From contig CAJTSF010000009.1 in the NCBI GenBank assembly GCA_910578985.1, positions 1,902-65,901 of the forward strand: DNA of 64,000 bases, read 5' to 3'. This stretch comes from an uncultured Odoribacter sp. Lineage in GTDB: Bacteria > Bacteroidota > Bacteroidia > Bacteroidales > Marinifilaceae. The notes beneath the pieces were generated by a model that had not been told where the DNA came from, searched no databases, and was given only the letters and a program-made list of their open reading frames with translations. The position numbers and the translations under genes are program-made. Positions within the stretch are counted from its first letter, which is position 1. Every line of letters begins with the position of its first letter. Below, one piece after another: positions 32,701 to 41,700 of the stretch.

Positions 32701-35700
32701 CTCCATGCAAACTTATCGTCCACGGATTCTTTAGATGCTCTTGATTTTTATCTAACTTTTCAACAGGCTCCCAAGTAATATTTTCTTTACCTACAGCTCC
32801 CGTAACAGTCATTTCTATTTGCACTGGATTACCATACACAAATAGTATGGGATTTTGTGCAAAAGATATTTGCAAATCATTAGCTTTTAAGGTTGCCGTA
32901 CCTTCCATTTCTACCGAACATCCTGTCAAGGTATCCGTTGCTATGACAGTATAATTTCTCTCACGAAGAGGTACCACATAATTCAAGATATCTCCCTCTC
33001 CATGACGAATTTGCCCTTCTACTAATTGTCCGTTAGCATACAATTCGTATATTTTACCTCGTTCACTTCCGGACAAAGTCAAAACTCGATCTTCCCGTTC
33101 ATTATTACAATAGTATCCTCCTCCTGTCAAAACAAATTTTTGCGGCAACGGTTTCTCTACAACTCTCCGCTTGGCCACTATTCGTCTACACCCCCAAGAG
33201 TTAATTGCCGTCAATTGATATTCTCCAGGTTCCAAATGTGACCAAACAAATGGTGCTTGCGTCAACCATGTTTCTTCTTCATTTCCGATACGCTGCAAAC
33301 TATAACTACATCCATCTTGTGGTTCTTCGACAGAAAACATAACATCACTTGTCTCTCCGGCACAAGCAATCGTATCATTGTTTAAAGCTATCAATTGAAC
33401 CATATCCGGCAAAGTACGTATCGACACTTGGCATTCATTATTCATCAAGACCTCACATCCTGAATATATATTTCTACCCCGCACCCTGAAAAGTCCTTCT
33501 TCTTCGACATTCCATGTAAGCTCTCCTCCGGTCCCTTGTGCCGCAAATAAACCATAACTTGCCCACGTCCCATCGGATGTTTGTTGCTCTAATACATATT
33601 CAATTGTATCTTTTTGGCTACTGTTCAAACGTAATATAGCGTATGCTCCACCTTCGCAATACTCTGCAGCAATATTCAAATTAAAACAAATCGGCAATGC
33701 GTGTTGGAATAATTCAACCTCTCCTTCCATTCGGTAACTACACATCACTCCATTTTCCAATTGCTCTGCTAATACATAAAAATGAGCAGAATGTTGCAAG
33801 GATGTTGTACATTTTTGAAAAGCCAATGCTTCTCCCGTTCCGATTTGTGTTTGTACTAACCGATCATCCCCTCCCTCTTGTGCTTGATAAAGTTTATAAG
33901 TCACTCCTTTCTTTGAGCCATTCAAACTAAGCGTAACTCCTTCTTCTCCTTGACAATATGCCGCACTACCGGACAAATAAAACATGGAGGTATCGGTTAC
34001 AACCAACATGGTTTTGGTTGCATCTTCTCCACAAGTATTATTTATACCACAAATATAACTTCCTTCATCTCTTTCAGATACGGCTGGTAATGAGTAAACT
34101 GGATTTTTACCACCAACAAGTGCAATTCCATCTTTAGACCAAGAATATTGAACATTCTGACCTTCAAGTTCAAAAGCAAGTTCAAGTTTCTCACCTGGAC
34201 AGACAACTGTTGTGTCTGGTAAATGAGAAAGCACTTTTGCCGGAATTCCGACTTTCAATTCTTTTTTAGTAGAGGTACTTGTTCCGCATTTATTTGTCAC
34301 TTGTACATAATAAGAACCTTCATCCGAACGAAGAACTGGATTGATAGTCAAATCACTCGTATGGCTATTGGTTATTCGTCCAGGTTCATCAACAATTTGT
34401 TCGTTCCTCGTTGCACTTTCAATATACCACGCCCATTGAGTAATAGGAGTTGATGAGATTGCTGAAGCCGCAAAAAGAATTGGATCTGTTCCCTCGCATA
34501 AGTCACTAAGAGGCTTATCCGGTTTCAACATATTGATTTTCGGTATTTCATAGAAAGCAACATGTACTTCACCAAAATGAACTAATTCGGAACAAGAATT
34601 TTTGGCCTGACAAATATATTTCCCACTATCAAGCGCTGTTGCAGCAGCAATATTATAACGCCGTACCGTATCTTGTTTCCCGCGATGTTCCCATACAAAT
34701 TGCACATGTTCGGCTACATTTTGCTCTATTTCAAGAAATGCCAATTCTAAGGGATTGCCGGCACATACACCTGTATCGATTCGTACAATTTTATCGAAAC
34801 TCAAATGCTCTTCTACTGTTAGTTTAATCGGATCACTCCATACACTTCCACGACTTTCACACTCATTATTCCAAACCTCCCACATATAAGTTCCCGTTGC
34901 AGCTAACTCCGCCTTGTCATATTTATAAATACCCGACTGATTGGCAGTAATCGTATCTACAATTATCCAATCATTACTTGATTTTTCTACCTTATAAAGA
35001 CGATAATTCATCTTATAACCATCGCCTTTGGCTTGGACATACAATTGATAGGAAGATCCTACACAAACCAGTTGATGAGGACTCTGTTCTACAATTTCCG
35101 GATCATTATAAGCTTTCAAATACGTAGTATCGAAATCGGAATCACAAGCATTATAAACTTCTCCTATGTAATAAGTTTGATCGCTCTTGCGTACATTATT
35201 AATTACTAACTGCAAATTATTGAAATCCCGCTCTGGAACCATTTGCTTATAATTACCGTAATTATCCGACTTATACCATCTATAATTCAACTTAGGAGAA
35301 GGATTCCCTTCTACGGTTGCTGCAATTTCCACGGTCCAAGTTGCTCCTTGGCAAACGGCAATTGTATCTTTCCAAAAAGTTTGTATTGTAGGTGCTGTAC
35401 CAAATACAACATCCGTAGGACGACTCTCCGTACTTCCATAATTATTGGTCACAACGCAACGATAACGTCCTTCTGTATTGGCATTAATCGGATCTATAAG
35501 AAATTCGGCATTCCCATTGCCTGCTGTCACTGATACGTAGCAGCTAGTGGATTCGTCATATTTCTGCCAATCATACACTAATGCGGGATCATCGGTTTTA
35601 TCCACCTCCACAAAAAGGCGTGCAAAAAGTTCACCACATCCTAATACCGGATCATTCAATCTGATAATTGTCGGAATTGGTGAAGACTCTATAAAACCAT

Positions 35701-38700
35701 CCTGCAATCCACCGGCGAAATAATTATTTCTACGCACAAAAACCATACAACTATCTTGCACCTCGCAAAGAGAATCTGCAACAATCACACGAATAGGTAA
35801 TGATTCCGTTACATTATCTAATTTTAACGGATTACGCTCCGGATAAGAAAAATCACCTGCCCACCAATCAATACTCTTCATTCCATAAGGAGTTTCAACT
35901 CGAACCTCCACACTTCCGCCTTCTGGGACAGTAAATGATTTTTGCAATTTTACCCTGATACGATGGACATCAACAGTTGTATAATAGATAGAGCTACAGG
36001 AATTATTATACAACTCCAAAATATAATCGGACTTCTCCTCTGGTTTGGCAATCATGGTTGCTTCATGTCCTCCACTAACGATGGCAGGTCCAACCCATCG
36101 ATAGGTATAATCCAAATCACTTGTTGCCGTTTTGGTTGTTGTAAAAGTGATTGGTTCACCAAAACAGAATACATCTTGTTTACCGATTGAAATATCCACT
36201 TTAGGACTCTCTAAGATATGCAAGCGCGCTTCAGGCGAAATAGTGGTATCTTGAGTCCTTTGATCAATAACCTTACAATAATAATTACCATCATCTGATA
36301 ACAATGTATATTCAAGCACATATTTTGATTCAGTAGATAATATTGAATCTACTCCCACCTTATACCACTCATAATCAAAAACTTCATTTGCATCAACCGA
36401 AGCTATTAGCGTTGCCTTCTCTCCTTCGCAGACCTCAACATCTTCAACGGTCACACCGAAAACAATTTTAGATTCCGCAAAGCCGTCATCCGTTCCCCCG
36501 TAATTTGTAGCCCCGCTACGCAAAATAATATGCGTCGTATCACGGTATATACAACCATTGACCGACATCTCTACTGCTACAATCGAATTGCTACTTACAA
36601 ATTCTTTATATATATCCCCATCACTCCAGGCATAACCGTCAACTTCCCAAAAATGGTTTACTTCAACTGTCTTTTGAGGATTAATTTCAACTTCTTCTGC
36701 TGCTGATAAGTAAATAAATGCCGGTATATCTATCGACTCTTTTGTTAAATGGTAACGAACTGTTGCCTGATCTATACAACCTTGATGATTTACAACCACT
36801 GTATATTCCCCATCGTTTCGTGGCAATACTTTCAATATCTCTCCATTAGCATCAGATAATACCTGTCCGCCCGTTCCAAACCATGAATAAGTATATATTT
36901 CATCAGGATTACGTTTCCCGTCATTTGTTTTCTCTGCTGATAAAAGTAATGTATCTCCAAAACACAAATTTCCATCAGTCAAATTACTTATAAGTACCGC
37001 TTTAGGTTGAGTAAGCACAGTGATTTTCGCGCGTTGAGTCTCTTTTGCTACTCCAGTACGCATATTGGTTACTATACAGTAGTATTCACCACTATCTCCC
37101 AATTCCGATGTTTGAATTTCCAATTTACGTGTTCTCGACTCCAAATCGTAATCAACACCCACTTTTCTCCAACGGAAAGAATAAGCTTCAAAACCTTCAA
37201 TAGCCACTTCCATAGCTATTTTACTACCCTCGCAAATAAATTCATCATAATTTAACTGCAATTCAAACAACTCCGTACCTCCTTCATCTGCTCCATCATA
37301 ATATCCTCCTCGGTATTGTTCGCCTGTACGAATAAATATATGACTGGTATCATATACAGAACAACCGTTTGTTTCTAAATTAACAGAAACTACGGACGAT
37401 TCTGTAATTAATTTCATAAAGACATCTCCCATTCCGGTCTGGGTTGTCCCATTATATTTCCATTGTAATACACCGGCCTGGGAAATTTCCGGAAAAATCT
37501 GTAACGTTTGACTCTTATCAACTTGTATAACAGATGGTATACACACATATTCTCGCTTCAAACGAACTTGTACGGAAGTAGAATCAGCACATCCTTCGTG
37601 AGAAACAGTCACTTGGTAGTTTGTGTTGGAACGAGGGGCTACTTCTATTGTCTCAGACAACGGATTAGTCAAAATTTTTAATCCCTTCCAAGCATAAGTA
37701 TATATGTAATCACGATCTGAAGGCATCCCGTTTTCCGAAGAAGAAGCACTTAATTCAGTGGGTACCCCATAACACAATTCTATTGTATTATCTGAGGGAT
37801 CAACTCCATTGATAGACGCCCTAGGACGATGTCTTACTTCAAAAACACAAGTTCTGGTATCTAATACCCGACCATTTTGATCCAAAATTCGACAATAATA
37901 GGTACCTGCGTCATTCAAAGCGACATGTTCTAATATCAAAGTACGAGATGTGCTCAATACGACATTAGGATTTTCCATCTTCTTCCATTCATAGGAATAG
38001 TTTTCGTATCCTTCAAAGCGTAAAGCAAAAGTAGCCATGTCACCCTCACACACAGATTTAGGGTAGTCCACGTCTAATACAAATAAACCGACATTAGACT
38101 CACCATATCCATCTGCAATATCACCTTGGAATGCCCAAGGCTGACGTACAAAAATTTCAGCAGAATCATATACGGTACACTTACCTGTCTGGAATTCTAC
38201 AAAAACTTTAATATAATCAGTCACCTCATATCGCAAAGTATCCATTCCCCTATAAACATCTGTCGCCCCATCATTTTCTATCGTCCAAATAGTCAAATCT
38301 CCCGATTCTTCTTTTCTTGGCGCCAAAGTCAATTCTCCCGGTTCATCAACTCGGATAACAGAGGGAATATCAAATAATACTTTATTTATATTGATTTGCA
38401 CTGCTGCTTCACTATAACAACCGTTATAACTTACCTTGAGTTCATACAATCCCGCAATAGAAGGTGTTACCATAATTCGACAGCTATCTGTAAATTCAGG
38501 CAAATTGGCTCCCGACCAAGTATATACATAATCGAAATACTCAGGATTATAGTCTTCCGTTTGAGAAGCATCTAATAGCTGTGGCACACCGAAACATAAC
38601 ACCTCTCCTTCATAAGGGCTGCTAATGATAGCCCGCGGCGTATGTTTCACAGTTAATTGACAAGCCGGCGTCCGCACCAACTGCTTACTGGTCACTTGAT

Positions 38701-41700
38701 CGTAAATAATACAGTAATAAGCACCTACATGATCTTGAGTAACCGAATCAATGGTAAAATTATATTCACGACAATAGACACTGTCTATCGTACTACCTTC
38801 TCGTCTCCATTCATAACGATAGATTCCCGTACCCAACATACGCAACTTAAAATAAGCTGCAGAACGTTCACAAACCTCAGGAGTATAATCCACTCCCATA
38901 ATTTCCAATTCCGGAGCAGAAGCCGCATACCCATCACCCTCGCTTCCATTATATACTTGCGTTTTTCTGACCAATACTAAAGTCGTGTCTCGCAAAGTAC
39001 AGCCGTTATAAATATATTCGGCTGCAATTTCGCAATCTTCTTGCACATCTTGGGAGAAAATAGAAGCATGACTATTTTCATTCCCATCAATAAACCACGT
39101 AGTCGTCCCTTCTACGTTCTTACGGGGAGCTAATACTAATTCCCCGGGAGCATCCATGCGGTATATATCAGGCAATTCAAATAACTCTCTTTTTACCTTG
39201 ACTTCAATATCTGCTGAATCTCGACAACTCATTTTCTCCGTTTCATTAGTTACAATCAAACGATAATCGGAAGTTGTCCTCGGAGAAATTTCAATTTCTT
39301 GTTCTTCCTCTGAATTCAGAATTTTGGGCCCTTGCCATATATAAGAATAATTACATTCTTTATTTTCAGGTCGAGCTTCCCAAGTCGGTAAAGCTGTTAA
39401 TGTCTCTATGGTTTGATAACACATCGCATATTTGTCTTTCATGCTTGTTTCAAAAGCAATATATGGCGTATGTGTAACATACAAAGGATAATGTTCGGAA
39501 GTTTGTTTTTCGCCCGTTTTCAAATTAGTGACTATACAATAATAAATACCCTCATCACCCAATTTTACAGAGTCAATAACAAAATCATAACTATGGCTAT
39601 ATACGCTATCCGGATCTCCTGTCCTTTTTTTCCATTCATAGCCATAGGCATCTAAACCGGATACAACCAAACGGAACCAAGCAGAATCCCGTTCACACAC
39701 ATTTTCTGAAGAACGTTCAATACCGACAATCGTAATACCCGCATCCAACTCTCCGTAACCATCACCACCATGACCGGTATAAACCTGTGGCTGACGAACA
39801 ACAACTTCTATAGAATCTTTTATCGTACACTTATTATTATCATATTGTACTGTGATTCGTCCTGTCGAAACAATATTGTTCTTTACAAAATTCTCCTCAC
39901 CAGACCAATACTCCCCATTCCAAAACCAATTGGTTACCCCCATTGCCCCTTTTTCTGGAGCAATCGTCAATGGTTCATTGGGACGAGTCAATTGTACGGA
40001 CGTAGGCACTACGAACAATTCACGTTTTACCTCTATTAATTGAGACAAAGTATCGGAACACCTATTATTATTCGTCACTACGACTTGATACTCATTGGAA
40101 CGACGCGGAGATATTTCAATTCCATTTAATGTAGGATCGGATAAAATACCTGCACCTTCCCATTGATAAGTATAGTGGTCAGATTCTTGCTTATTTTCAT
40201 TATACTCTGTCTCACGTGCACTCAATGTTTCTACCTCCTCATAACAAATTGAAAAACCATCTTTCAAAGGAGACAATTTAATCTTGGGAGTATGTATTAC
40301 TGTCAAATAAACAGTATCCGAACTTACAACTTGTTTATTCCCCAAATTTGTAATCAAGCAATAATAATGTCCTGCATTGCCTAATGTCGTTGAATCTATT
40401 TGAAAACGATGGGTTTGTGCATATATTTCTCCCTGATTTTCTAATTTTCTCCACTCGAATGTCGTAGCTTCAACACCTGTCATTTTTACATCAAACCAGG
40501 AGCTGGAACGTTCACAAACTTCGCGACTGTAATCCACTCGAAGCAAATGATTGCCCATATCCGGTTCGCTGTATCCGTCTCCTCTTGTTCCTTTATACAC
40601 ATTTTCATTACGAACCAATACTTGAATAGTATCTCGCAATATACATCCGTTATTGGTATATTCTACAAATATGTCTTTTGAATCCGCTATTGTTTGCTCA
40701 AAAATAATATCAGTTGATAATACATTCCCCGTTGCATCATACCACTGGATTGTTTCATTAATCGCTTCCCCTTTCTCTGGAACAATTCTCAATTCCTGCG
40801 TACCGACCAACGTGACAGTCGTCGGCACAACAAATAGCTCACGTTTCACACCGATTGTCATCGAAATGGTATCAGCACATTGGTCATTATTGGTGACAAT
40901 TAAAACATACTCTGCATCCGTCAAAGGTAATACCTTAATTTCATCAGTCCCTTGCCCTGTAACAATACGGGCTCCCTTCCATTCAAAAACATAATGGTTA
41001 TTTTCTTGGTCGGGATTATTTTCAGTAATACTTCGGGCAGATAAAATAGTCTCCTCTCCATAGCACATCTTATTGTCTGCATCTTTCACTGAACTGACTA
41101 AAGACATATAAGGACGGTGTACCACTTTTAACTCAACAATTTCTGTGGAATCCTTATATCCTGTCCGCACATCTGTAATCACACAATAATAATTTCCGTT
41201 GTCTTCCAACTTGGCGGAATCTATCTTAAAATAGTGATTGTTGCCATAAATACTATCTTGAACACCAACCTTTTTCCATTCAAAAGCAAACATTCCGTCT
41301 GCACTCATCTTAACATCAAACCACGCCAATGAACGTTCGCAAACCGTTGGAGTATAATCGACTCCTGCCACATGGAAAGACATCCGCCCCTCACTATAAC
41401 CATCTCCTAAAGCTCCTGCATATATTTTATTCCCACGTACCCATATAATCGTTGAATCTTCAAGCGAACAAGCATTGTTGGTATAAATCCCCTTTACAAC
41501 AGCATCTTCCTGCATTATCTCTCGGAATTCCGCTAAATTTTGTTCTGGCTTCCAAGGTTCTCCATTCAAATACCATAACAATTTTTCATCCTCTTTTGCA
41601 CTTCCTTTTTCCGGCACAATGACAACCTCTTGATTCTGCATCACAGACAAAGAAGTCGGCATAATAAATATTTCACGTTTGACTCCTAAATGAATCGCCA

